Shown: one piece after another, positions 1-9,176 of the stretch
Numbering within the stretch: the stretch's first letter is position 1
How the letters are laid out: every line of letters begins with the position of its first letter
DNA from: Apoda limacodes
Taxonomy: Eukaryota; Arthropoda; Insecta; Lepidoptera; Limacodidae
DNA length: 64,000 bases
Direction of reading: 5' to 3'
Assembly: GCA_946406115.1 (NCBI GenBank)
Contig: OX291547.1
Location: forward strand, 129,001 to 193,000
Program-made: the position numbers and the translations under genes
The notes under the pieces: generated by a model
Told to the model about the DNA's origin: nothing
Seen by the model: only the letters and a program-made list of their open reading frames with translations
The model's database searches: none

Positions 1-1399
1 CCTCGCGCTGTGTTATAGTGATTTCCGGCATGGTCTTACCGCACCACGGTAAAGTAGGTGGTACAGCGCCTTCGTCGTTCACATTCGAGTTAGAGGCAAA
101 GAGACTGCCCAATAGATCGGCTTTCTCTTTTGCACTGTGGGCCAAGTCACCATCGGTCTTTCGCAGTGGTGGTAATGACGACTGGCAGAAGTTCCCCTCG
201 GCAGCTTTAGCAAGCGACCAGAAAGCACGACTCCCAGAAGGATAGCTCGCAAGTCGCCCACCTATTTTGCCGATGAATTGGAATTTTGCTCTGGCAGTTG
301 CTTTCTTACTGAACCTCGAGGCAGCATTTAATTTGCGTTTTAACTCAGAAATATTCGGATCCTTATTATTACGAGCCGTGGTCCAAGCCTCATACGCAGT
401 TTGCTTAAGAATTTTAGCTTCTCTGCAAGGCCTATTAAACCACGGTCGTTTTTTGACGCCGGCAGCTACTCGCAGGTTAGGAATGAAACATTCCATACCA
501 GCGAGGATTGTCTCAGTGACTGCGGCTGCGCAGACGTCAGGATCTTCTGAGCTATAGCAGATCTGCCTCCACGGGTACGATGCATAAAATTCTCGCAATC
601 CATCCCAGTCTGCCGACTTATAATGCCACACACGACGCCAATTAGTTGGCCCAGAAGGATCGGGTTGTGTGCATGACAATCGAGTCCGGATGAGACAGTG
701 GTCCGAGGAGCCAAGAGGCGCATCCACTGAGACGGAGTATCCATCCGGACGTGTAGTCAGCAGAAGGTCCAGTAAGGAGCTTGTATGGTCCTCTATATCT
801 GGTATTCTCGTTGGAGAAAGTACCAGCTGAGAGAATCCATAGGTCAGAGCAAATTCATGAGCAGATATCCCTGCATAGTTATTGGTTCGAGAACTGAGCC
901 ACTCACGATGGTGGGCGTTAAAGTCTCCCAAAATAACTACTTCTGCTGTAGGATATTGCTCTAGAACTTTGTCAGTCGTCAAACTCAGGTGCGTGAAGAG
1001 TCGAGTTACGTCCGTGTCACCGCTATGAGACCTGTATAGGCACGCATAGATACGAGTGTGGCCCCCATGATCTACGCGCACCCACAATATCGACAGGTCC
1101 CTGTCTTCAAGGCTATGAAGTCGGCGACAGCAGATATCCTCCCGGACGAACATACATACACCGGCTCGACTCAAAAAATTGTGCTCGAGTTTGTAGCCGG
1201 GATAACGAAGGTATGATGTGTCGGCCGGGCAGGATATCTGCGTCTCCGTTAGAAAAAGAATGGTTGGCTGCGCAGTCTCGAGATGGTGATGGACTGCGTT
1301 AAGATTTGCGTGAATACCCCTTATGTTGCAAAAATCTACATTATATGTGGATGGAGTAACCGCTGTCAAAACTCTTTTCTTTTTTCTGTTCCTGGCCAT
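1..1399 (-). CDS. Non-LTR retrotransposon ORF2, endonuclease half (partial)
   Basis: A 466-codon frame runs from the ATG at 1397-1399 to the left window edge with no stop. It encodes an apurinic/apyrimidinic-type (EEP) endonuclease of a LINE, the enzyme that nicks target DNA to prime reverse transcription. Visible motifs are VDFCNIRGIH near residue 20, the catalytic FLTETQ near 51, ILGDFNAHH near 155 and the terminal SSDHC near 230. The reverse transcriptase should lie beyond position 1. The basic start MARNRKKKR resembles lepidopteran Jockey-superfamily ORF2 proteins as I recall them. A GC-rich untranslated stretch precedes it and no ORF1 was recognised there. It is intact as far as visible, so this may be a young copy. 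A diverged piece of the same family lies at 19198-19437. Confidence 0.85.
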   Translation of the reverse strand, partial: MARNRKKKRVLTAVTPSTYNVDFCNIRGIHANLNAVHHHLETAQPTILFLTETQISCPADTSYLRYPGYKLEHNFLSRAGVCMFVREDICCRRLHSLEDRDLSILWVRVDHGGHTRIYACLYRSHSGDTDVTRLFTHLSLTTDKVLEQYPTAEVVILGDFNAHHREWLSSRTNNYAGISAHEFALTYGFSQLVLSPTRIPDIEDHTSSLLDLLLTTRPDGYSVSVDAPLGSSDHCLIRTRLSCTQPDPSGPTNWRRVWHYKSADWDGLREFYASYPWRQICYSSEDPDVCAAAVTETILAGMECFIPNLRVAAGVKKRPWFNRPCREAKILKQTAYEAWTTARNNKDPNISELKRKLNAASRFSKKATARAKFQFIGKIGGRLASYPSGSRAFWSLAKAAEGNFCQSSLPPLRKTDGDLAHSAKEKADLLGSLFASNSNVNDEGAVPPTLPWCGKTMPEITITQRE

Positions 1400-2005
1400 T
1401 TTGTTTGAAGTAACTTAGACTACGGATGAGGATTCACTGCACAGACAGCTTAGAAGACAAAAAGTTGCGGTACTAAGACTGCCGAAGCTCAACACAGATG
1501 ATGCGGTTGCTGGCACGGCGGGCGGAAGGGCCCCTGATCCCCCTCTGTTGTAGTAGCCGGGTCCACTCCGGTCTCCTTCTCCGGCACGACTACTACTTCA
1601 GAGACTTTACACAGGTTGGCGGATCAGCCTCCCAGGGCGGAGATTAAGTGATCCCTGGGTTCGGGAACCCGTTCAACCTGCGGGCGGCCAGCGGTCAGCC
1701 GTTTCATCAGGTCTCCCTGACCGCCGAACCAGCACGCCGCGTCTACGCCGAGCAATGACAGCAACAAGCACCATCGGTCCTCCGCTGTCCGCGCAGCGAA
1801 TCCTCAAAGAGAGAGCTCTGGCAACCTTACTCACCGCCAGGAACACAACACTACTCAATGTTAGTGTTATTGTGGCCGCGGTTTTCTGTAAGGTGGAGGT
1901 ACTTCCCCAGTTCGGGCCGCTCATTCGAGCAAGTACTCGCTATGCCCCGCTTTATTTGTTCGGGCAGCTTATTCGAGCGAATACTTGCAGTGCCCTACCT
2001 CTCTT
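1400..2005 (-). repeat. 5' leader of the LINE at 1-1399, with a 48-bp imperfect repeat
   Basis: This GC-rich stretch lies directly upstream (in the minus-strand sense) of the LINE ATG and contrasts with the AT-rich DNA that follows at about 2010. An 83-codon minus-strand frame at 1673-1924 has no domain I recognise. At its far end two similar units starting at 1911 and 1959 both begin TTCGGGC and contain ATTCGAGC, an imperfect tandem repeat of 48 bp. Repeated 5' units serve as internal promoters in some LINEs; that role here is inference. Confidence 0.45.
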
Positions 2006-2248
2006 AAAAGCTATTATAGTACTATTTATTATTGTACGTAAAAGATTTAGTGACATAATTATCTTTTTATAACCATTTTTGTTAATTATTGAGATAATAT
2101 TATATTTTAAATAAAAAAATAATTATAATAATTTTAAAAAAATGTTTATGAAAACCTTTTTTTATCAATTTTCTTTTTAAAGTTAATTAAAATTTTTATA
2201 ATTATGCATTTATAAATTTTCTAATTTTTTTTTATATTTTTTTACTAG

Positions 2249-2384
2249 GAAAAAATCTAAACCTCCAAAAACTCCAGCCGAGAGACAGCGAGCTTACCGA
2301 TTAAAAAAAAAAATAATGAAGGAAGCCCAAAATATTCTGGCAATCAACCAACCCTCAGGGTCCGTCGCACCCGTGCACATCTGA
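2249..2384 (+). other. Exon-like short ORF rich in basic residues
   Basis: A 44-codon frame (2250-2381, TGA 2382-2384) follows a strong splice-acceptor-like tract of about 25 bases of mostly T ending TTACTAG. The peptide contains KTPAERQRAYRLKKK, a basic run resembling AERxRxYRxKKK motifs I have seen in insect mobile-element proteins, possibly of Helitron type, and ends in GSVAPVHI. Poly(A)-signal-like AATAAA motifs follow near 2434 and 2455. It could be the last exon of a gene or transposon-borne gene on the plus strand. No upstream exon was found, so the assignment is weak. Confidence 0.3.
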
Positions 2385-3925
2385 AATTGACTATTGTAAA
2401 AAGTTTAATGTAAAATATTTCGTCGATTAGTTATAATAAATGTATATGAAATGAATAAATATATATTTATATATGTATAGTAAACTCCAGTCGTGCGTCG
2501 GAGCTGACACACACAATTTTTTTGTTTGAGTTCCAAGCTTTTTGTTGTTTGACAGGACTGGTCTCTGGTGTATAGCTTATTTTAGATGTATCACTGTCAT
2601 TTGACTTTCACATAGTGCTGCTTCTTTTTAGCTTACTAATTTCAGTTTCTATTTTTATGTTTTCTTCAACTTTCATGTTGTTCGAATTATCTTTTTAAAC
2701 GGTAGTGCTTTTGGTTGACTAGCCCTGTAACATTAACAAGCCCTATGGTTAGAACAGTAGTTAAAAAAAAGCAACGGCATAAAAAATAGAGCCAACCATA
2801 CTTCACTTGAATGAATCTAGTGATTGCTTATCATAATTATAATATAATTCATAAAGCCGTTTAGGCTCCACAGTGTAACTTACAAATAAATAAATACGCA
2901 AACAAACGTGTACAGTGTTACATCATTTATGTATGTTTTACTAAATACTTACTTGTAGTAATACACAAAAAAATATTTTCATGTCATTTTAACGTAGGTC
3001 GTAAAAACCATAATTTAATTTTACTCTTTGTGAATTTTAGGGCGTAAAAACCAAAACTAGTGGTATGCGTTTATTCTTATATTTGTTACAACCTAGATTT
3101 AACATAAAAAGTCTTAAAACTCTTTACATAACTTTTCAACTAAGAATAAATTGCAAAGCATTGTTATAAAATCACAGCAAACTTGTCTTCATGGACCTAC
3201 ATATGCATATAATTATAAGTTTTTGAGCCTACTCATTAGTCGATAAGTAATTCAAAATCTATCTATTCGCTAATAATTTTAGCCGCTACCTTAATTTATC
3301 GATAATTTATAACCACCACTATCAGTCCCTTATCATTATAATGTTATATCAGCTAAACACTAGTAATTTATCGCTCATTTGCAGACATCCAAGGAAAAAG
3401 CATAAAGACCATGAAAAGCTAGGTACTTACTTTTTATTGTCTTTTGATTTGCCATAATAGACTGCAGTTGCTATCTCCTTCTAAGCAATGAATCGAAATT
3501 ATCACTAATATATATCGTCCATCTTTACTTTACTTAAACAACCTAACCCTTTTTTATAAGTGACAATTAGCCAAAATCTTTTATCAAAATATTGCAACGA
3601 TGCCGGTTCAATTACGAGTCTGCAATGTAAATAAACAAGTAGCACGTGCAATAAGCGCGGTGTGAATAGTTGTATTCCTAAGGGTTTTTAATGTTGCGAG
3701 AACGAGACCAGAGATACGATACACACCACACGTCAAACAGACATCGAGCCGAAAGCCCGGTACGTTAAGTAATTGAAGTTTGATTTGACACCATCTAGGA
3801 AGCAAACAGAGGACCTTTTAAACGTTTGCCAATGTGTGGGTTAACCACCTATACCTCGAAAACATTTAACTTATTTTGTATTTAGAACAAGGGTTTAAAT
3901 CTAATTCAGTTTATCACCTATTTAT
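2385..3925. other. AT-rich non-coding DNA
   Basis: No recognisable gene or repeat. An antisense frame at 3608-3805 shows no familiar motif. It lies downstream of the last dpr exon seen and may be intron. Confidence 0.5.
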
Positions 3926-3930
3926 ACGCT

Positions 3931-4032
3931 CTAAGTTAAACGTTACCGTAAAATTGTAAATACCGTTAGATTATAATCTATCTAAGTTAAACGTTACCGT
4001 AAAATTGTAAATACCGTTAGATTATAATCTAT
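3931..4032. repeat. 51-bp tandem duplication (2 copies)
   Basis: Copies at 3931-3981 and 3982-4032 read the same base for base. Each starts CTAAGTTAAACGTTACCG and ends in the palindrome-like AGATTATAATCTAT. The identity implies a recent duplication. Confidence 0.9.
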
Positions 4033-4084
4033 CTAGTAAGATTGTATACTATGTGTATACTATGTTTTAGTTTTATTCGAAAAA

Positions 4085-4210
4085 AAAATTGAGTTTTGTG
4101 TTCAACACAATCAAATGCCTTAGATAAGTCGCAGAAAATACCAATGGCATTCTGAGACCAGCATCAAAACTATGTTTCACTAGGTCAACTCCCTCGTCGG
4201 TAAAGTACAG
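4085..4210 (-). pseudogene. LINE reverse-transcriptase scrap
   Basis: The minus strand encodes GIFCDLSKAFDCVEHK, the RT motif A segment with the first catalytic Asp of non-LTR reverse transcriptases. The upstream part (about 4150-4210) is in another frame, so the scrap is broken. A related motif, GIFCDLSKAFEYV, occurs at 56131-56169 on the plus strand. About 125 bp survive, with no flanking domain. Confidence 0.6.
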
Positions 4211-4358
4211 TTTCAAAAGTTAGGATTAATGAAGATGTTTTACTGTTTTGTATTTAAACCAAATCGTATTTCATTATATAATATGTGGCGTTATACATGA
4301 ATCATTTGACAGTAAGTGTGAGTGTGAGAGTGAGTGTGGATGTAAGTATGAGACTCAC

Positions 4359-4527
4359 CGTTGAGCACGTGGACCCTAACGGCGGCGAGCTCCGCATTGG
4401 AGGGCGCGCACGTGTAGCGGCCGGAGTCTGCAGGGGCCGCGTCCTGCACCAGTAGGTAAGAGCTGGTGGCCGTGCCCTTCTCCGTGACCACCGAGACGCC
4501 GCCGCGTGACCCGTCGTACGAGATCAC
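4359..4527 (-). CDS. dpr: dpr-like gene, exon encoding the C-terminal half of Ig domain 2
   Basis: This 169-bp exon has an acceptor (GTGAAGCAG just before 4527) and a donor (AACG then GTGAGT, GT at 4357-4358). It encodes VISYDGSRGGVSVVTEKG, then DSGRYTCAPSNAE with the second Ig cysteine, and ends VRVHVLN. This is the diagnostic end of Ig2 in Dpr (defective proboscis extension response) proteins, neuronal surface receptors that bind DIP partners in synaptic specificity. It joins the exon at 37205-37332 in phase 0, giving HEDE|VISYD, and leaves in phase 1. Dpr6/Dpr10-type members are the closest I recall. The next exon, expected to carry a stem and membrane anchor, was not found at 1-4358. Confidence 0.9.
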
Positions 4528-4599
4528 CTGCTTCACGGCGCAACAACAAGCACCCACAACGTTGTATACACGCAACACGCATACATTTACACTTCCTAA

Positions 4600-5325
4600 C
4601 ACATCAATATTAAATTAATTAAAACCTTCAACTTGCAAAATTAATGGTTTGAATTCGGTTGCCGGAATTGTGCTAGGTGGGGACGTACTGATAAATAAAA
4701 GACGTCATTTTCATGTTTACAAAAAAAATCCTCTAAATAATTTCGATACAATGTAAACTTTATATTATGGACGATGGACCCCATATTTTAGTAGGCTAAA
4801 GGCTAAAACTTGCGAGATATAAATACTATAATGGGTGGTTTCCATAGGGGCACCAGAATTCCGGCACAAGCGTCAAGCCTCATCCAATCACAGTGCAAGC
4901 ATTTGTTCGACGGCCACCCAGTGACGGATTGAGTTAGATATTATGAACATGTTCCGCCCAAGTCCATCGCGTGCACGCTGAGTTTACCTAACCTTGATGT
5001 AGGTACACTACTGTCCGGCCGGTCAAAGAATGCGTTCCTGAAACCTGTCAATTCGTCATGACTAGTGATGTGCAATAAATAACCTTAATACTATTTAGTA
5101 ACGTAATTTTGCATTCATTATGCATATTTATTTAATTTAATTTAAATGTTGTTATTTTTTATAGGAATTATATTTCAATATATTTAATAAATATTCACAA
5201 TGTAAATAAATTTTTAATGAATCAATTAATTGAATTGAATCGTAATTTCTGAATGTAAAGGAAAAAAATAAAAATGCTTTATTTATTGGAAAATTTTAAG
5301 CCTTAAACAATGAAGACTGTCAAAC
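4600..5325. other. Intronic DNA, no gene seen
   Basis: AT-rich with a GC-richer patch at 4850-5050. No recognisable coding sequence. It lies inside the 32.7-kb dpr intron. Confidence 0.5.
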
Positions 5326-5328
5326 AAG

Positions 5329-6227
5329 TTAATCTTCCAATTCGCCTGAGGAGTCGCTGTCATCTTCACTAACGTGTTTAATCATATTATTGTCAATCAT
5401 AGTATCTATACGGATATCGCGGTCAAAGTCATCAAATATAATCTTTTTAGTTTTATCAACCACCTTCATCAAGTCATCTCTTGTGTCTTTTTCGCATGCT
5501 TCTTTTAAAAGCATCTTCATCTTTTTTATGCCATAAAGTGGAGAAGTATTATGACAGGCTGCATAACCTTTAATTTGAGCCCAAATTAGCTCAATGGCAT
5601 TGTACTGGCAGTGGTACGGGGGAATTCGGAGAACGCGATGACCGTACTCCGGAGCCAACTCATCTATTTCATATCGAACATTTGTCGGCTTATGGTCATT
5701 GACTAATTTCATCAGCTCTGCTTTTAGCATTGATATATTTGCGTCAATGCCCCTTTTTTGTAGCCAAGCCACCAATTCCTCTTTTCTATTAGCTTGGGTA
5801 GGTGCTTTATTTTTTGCACCGAATGATGAGGGGCGTTACCCATTAATATAACTGAAGGCTCTGGCAGGCCTGGTAGCAACACATCCTGGAACCACTCCTT
5901 AAATGAAGCCGAATTCATTTCTTCGTGGTAGTAAGTAGTGGTTTTTGACTCAAATGCCAATAAACCGTTTTCCACGAAACCATACTTCGCACAACCAGCG
6001 TGGCATATTATAAGTCCTGCTCCTTTACCCATCGGCACTTTCGACGTTGACGCTTGAGTGTCATCTGTCCAAGAACGAGAAAGCGTGTGATTGGCGTTCA
6101 GCCATGTCTCGTTGATGAAAACGACATTGTCCCAATTATTGATTTTTGTCGCTTCTCTTAAAAAAGTAATTCTTTTTAAAATTATGTCATTTATTTCTAA
6201 AAGAATTTTCCCTTTGTTTGTTCCCAC
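5329..6227 (-). pseudogene. Broken DDE_3 (IS630/Tc1-like) transposase
   Basis: Two overlapping minus-strand frames (6227-5724 and 5775-5329) make one DDE_3-type transposase core broken by a frameshift near 5815. The first holds VFINETWLNANHT and VILMGNAPHHS; the second holds VAWLQKRGI, YEIDELAPEYGH, PPYHCQYNAIELIWAQIKG and a C-terminus ending in an acidic tail. In this family the first two motifs normally read DETW and MDNA, so both catalytic aspartates are lost here (Asp to Asn, Asp to Gly) while the Glu of IELIW stays. The N-terminal DNA-binding region is missing because the sequence is interrupted at 6227 by a LINE 3' end. Confidence 0.75.
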
Positions 6228-6552
6228 GGCTACTTTCTACCATCGCACCGCTCGCCATCGGCACGGAATTCATTCTGACAGTTTAGAACCTAAATGGTCG
6301 CGTACAGTGCGGTTTCAGAGAAACTTCCTCCCACGAACGCTTAAGTTGTGGAATGAGCTCCCTGTCAAGGTTTTATGCAAGGACTACAGTATGGGGTTCC
6401 TCAAAAAAGAAGTTATTAGATTTCTGAAGGGTCGGCAACGCGCAAGTGATACCCCTGGTGTTGCAAGCGTCCAAAGGCTACGGTGACCGCTTACCATCAG
6501 GCGGACCGTAACCTTGTTTGCCACCTTAGTGGTATAAAAAAAAAAAACACAA
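6228..6552 (+). mobile_element. LINE 3' end with poly(A) tail (5'-truncated copy)
   Basis: The plus strand encodes the C-terminus of a CR1/Jockey-like ORF2: PTATFYHRTARHRHGIH, SRTVRFQRNFLPRTLKLWNELP and FLKKEVIRFLKGRQRAS, with a TGA at 6484-6486. About 50 bp of 3' UTR follow, then an A-rich tail from about 6537. The same segment recurs at 36600-36812 (minus), 57413-57533 and 62606-62763, so the family is repetitive. The 5' junction falls exactly where the neighbouring transposase sequence stops. Confidence 0.75.
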
Positions 6553-8170
6553 GTTTTGTCTTAGAACACAAAATGAGTACGAGTAAATTGCCAACTACAT
6601 GGCAAAACTAAACGAGATCGGAGGAAAATGCTATTTTACCTGCGAAATCTATAAGCACCTATGAAACACACAGATATGAAAATTGCATTGGCTATTGAAA
6701 CATTCAAATCTGAAACTCAAGAAATGGGATGAGAAAAAAAATTTACAAATATATATAAGTGATTCTGATGTGGAAAAAAAATAACCACACAGCGAATTCA
6801 TGTAGAATAAAAGACAAACTATATTGCGGGACATGTCAAACGAAAGTCAGAATATAGTCAGTTTGTTTCAAGTATCAAAAACAGATTCAAATGGAACTTG
6901 AAAGTGTCTCCGAGGAAGAAGTCTATGAAATACATAAATTACAGAACATACACATACAAAGTTATAAATTTTACATATTTTTAACGCCAGAATGTAGTGA
7001 CGGATTCGCGAATGCAACTCGTTCACGATTCAGCTCGAGTGTTATCTATGGTCCGGTAAAGTGTAAAGTGAATTAAAAGTTTTTCTCCGTACAGTTAATT
7101 TACAGTTTTTCGCTCGTTTTCGTTCAAAAAGTTTTAATAGGACAATATAAAGTGAAGTGTATCACAGCGTCTATCCAACGGAAACTGACCTCAGCCCATT
7201 GAAGTAACTATCATTCTGCTCATTATCTAGTAATTCTTTCCATTTCTCGCGTCATTTATTTTCTTAAACCCCAACAACTTGGTCCATAGCCATGACCATT
7301 TGGTCCCTCTTTACGTACACACCCCGCCGTAAACGGCGTGACCTCCGCTTATATTCCTACGATAAACTACTGGTTTTCATAACCAGTCCCTTTCTCGCTT
7401 ATAATCTACGGTCTTATTATCGTAATTATTACATTTATATATCCCACTTTACAGCCCTAAAACCAAATTACGCTCATATTGTTTTTGTGTAAAATAATTT
7501 GCTAATAGTTTTTCTATCCAAAATTTTAGTATAACCCCTTAAACTTTGCTACCATATTTAGTAATTTTTCAAAATATCTTTAGCCCTTTTTTGATATATG
7601 TAAGCTTTTTGTTTGAAATTAAGTTAATTTTAAACAAAAAGTTTACTTTGTTAATATTTATTTATCTTTTTGTAATTTTATGAGCACATTCTTTATTTTT
7701 TAACGTTGAAATGCCGTCGAAATCGCAAGTACCTAGCAACATTTTGGGAAGCCCCTAAGGCTATTTCGTTTTTGTTTAAAGTGGCAATGGGCCACTTTAA
7801 AAGATGATACTGTAGCCTATTAAAAAATGATACTGTAGCAAGTGGTTTGTTTAGTTATATATTTTTTATCTGTAAATAGTTTTAGTTCTCCTTTTGCGTT
7901 ATTTTATTAATTCCAAAATTTATAATTTTTTTTATCCATGCAAGAAATGTCAAATTTATTTACTTTGACATGCTTAATTTTTTACTCTAAAATTTGGTAT
8001 TCGAAAGATTGACATGTAGAAAAGAAAAATATGTCAAGACAGTTTTTTGTGGAAAAGAGATTAAAAATATAATGATATCAATTTAGTGAATTTAGTGAAA
8101 GTGATACAAGAGCAAAAGAAGTAACTTAAAGTTACGCGTACATTTTATAAAGGTACTTTATCTCGCATCG
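6553..8170. other. AT-rich non-coding DNA, possibly including the BEL/Pao 5' region
   Basis: No supported gene. Short frames at 6891-7076 and 7292-7492 show no domain. A short repeat, GATACTGTAGC, occurs at about 7806 and 7829. The part nearest 8170 may hold the LTR and leader of the BEL/Pao element that follows, but no LTR pair was identified. Confidence 0.4.
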
Positions 8171-8177
8171 AACATTT

Positions 8178-8743
8178 TGTAAATGAGCCACACGCAAAGA
8201 GCTGTTACAGACATTATATAAGCAATACCAAGCTGTACAATTAGAGACATTATCTCAAGATGACGAAGATTCCGAGGACATTTCAAGTTTTGAGAACAAG
8301 AACTTTATCCTTCTTGGCTAACTAAATAAGTCCATTAGAGAAGGTGAAGTACTCACATATCCTTCTACTTCTACATCCAGTTCTAAGCTGCCCAGTAATC
8401 CTCACTTATACCGGAACTGATTTTACATAAGTTTAAACCATTTATCGATTTGTTTATTTTTGTCAGACCCACAAAAACTATTTTATTTGCGTAAATATTT
8501 AGTGGACGAAGCATTATCTGTAATTATAAATTAACCGCTTGTAAATAATTCCTATAGAGAAGTACTAGAGTTACTTTAAGGTCGCTATGACAATGAAGAG
8601 CAATTAATTTTTATCATGTAAATGTTATATTGGACATTCCTAATATGACAAAAGTTACAGCTTGAGATATTTTATATCACAAGTTAAGCAACAGTTGTAT
8701 GCTTTGAAAAATTTAAAAGAAGCCGTTGACAGTTGGGATCGCT
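8178..8743 (+). pseudogene. BEL/Pao gag, 5' segment
   Basis: Degraded plus-strand frames resemble BEL/Pao gag. QTLYKQYQAVQLETLSQDD appears near 8200; further on, INFYHVNVILDIPNMTKVTA near 8605-8660 and LKEAVDSWDR near 8710-8745 match the region before the zinc knuckle. Stops and frameshifts break it throughout. The frame stops at the Jockey A insertion and resumes beyond it at 12343. Jockey A is flanked by the duplicated TGGGATCGCT, which encodes part of WDR, so one gag gene was split. Confidence 0.65.
8734..8743 (+). repeat. Target-site duplication, left copy (Jockey A)
   Basis: TGGGATCGCT, identical to 12333-12342; it marks the 5' boundary of Jockey A. Confidence 0.85.
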
Positions 8744-8984
8744 CCTGGATTCCCGATTCGACTCTCGTGTTGTGCGGTCGTGTTTTAGAGCGTCAAGTGC
8801 TCTCAGTGTGCTCCGTGCAGTGGTGACTCAGCTGGTGCGCATTCCTGTGTGGTGTTTTGCCTCAGCGCTGACGACCTCGAATTGTTGTTTGGATCATTGC
8901 CCGCAATTCCTGGAAAATCGGCCTGAGTGTTGAAGCGCTGCTCGGCAGTGTGTATTGGCTGGGAAATTGCTGCCCCGCAACGCC

Positions 8985-9169
8985 GCTCAGATGGCCGAGC
9001 AGCAGCATTTCGACATTCTCGCCGAAATTTCTTGGGTTTGCGACCCAGCTTATTTCGAATCGTGTACGCCGAATACGTACAGATCACCGATCTCTCTCCA
9101 ATGCTCGGCTTCATGGCTAAGCATCGCGACTTCTTCGCCGCCCTCCGCAGGGTAGCTCCAAAACCTTAA
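8985..9169 (+). pseudogene. Jockey A ORF1 (gag) C-terminal remnant, frameshifted
   Basis: The frame AEQQHFDILAEISW shifts to another frame near 9055 and continues as QITDLSPMLGFMAKHRDFF and then RRVAPKP before a TAA. This matches the last ~60 residues of the ORF1 of Jockey B (32763-34098). The zinc knuckles and everything N-terminal are missing. The stop lies 7 bases before the ORF2 ATG, the same tight spacing as in copy B. Confidence 0.7.
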
Positions 9170-9176
9170 AACCAAA

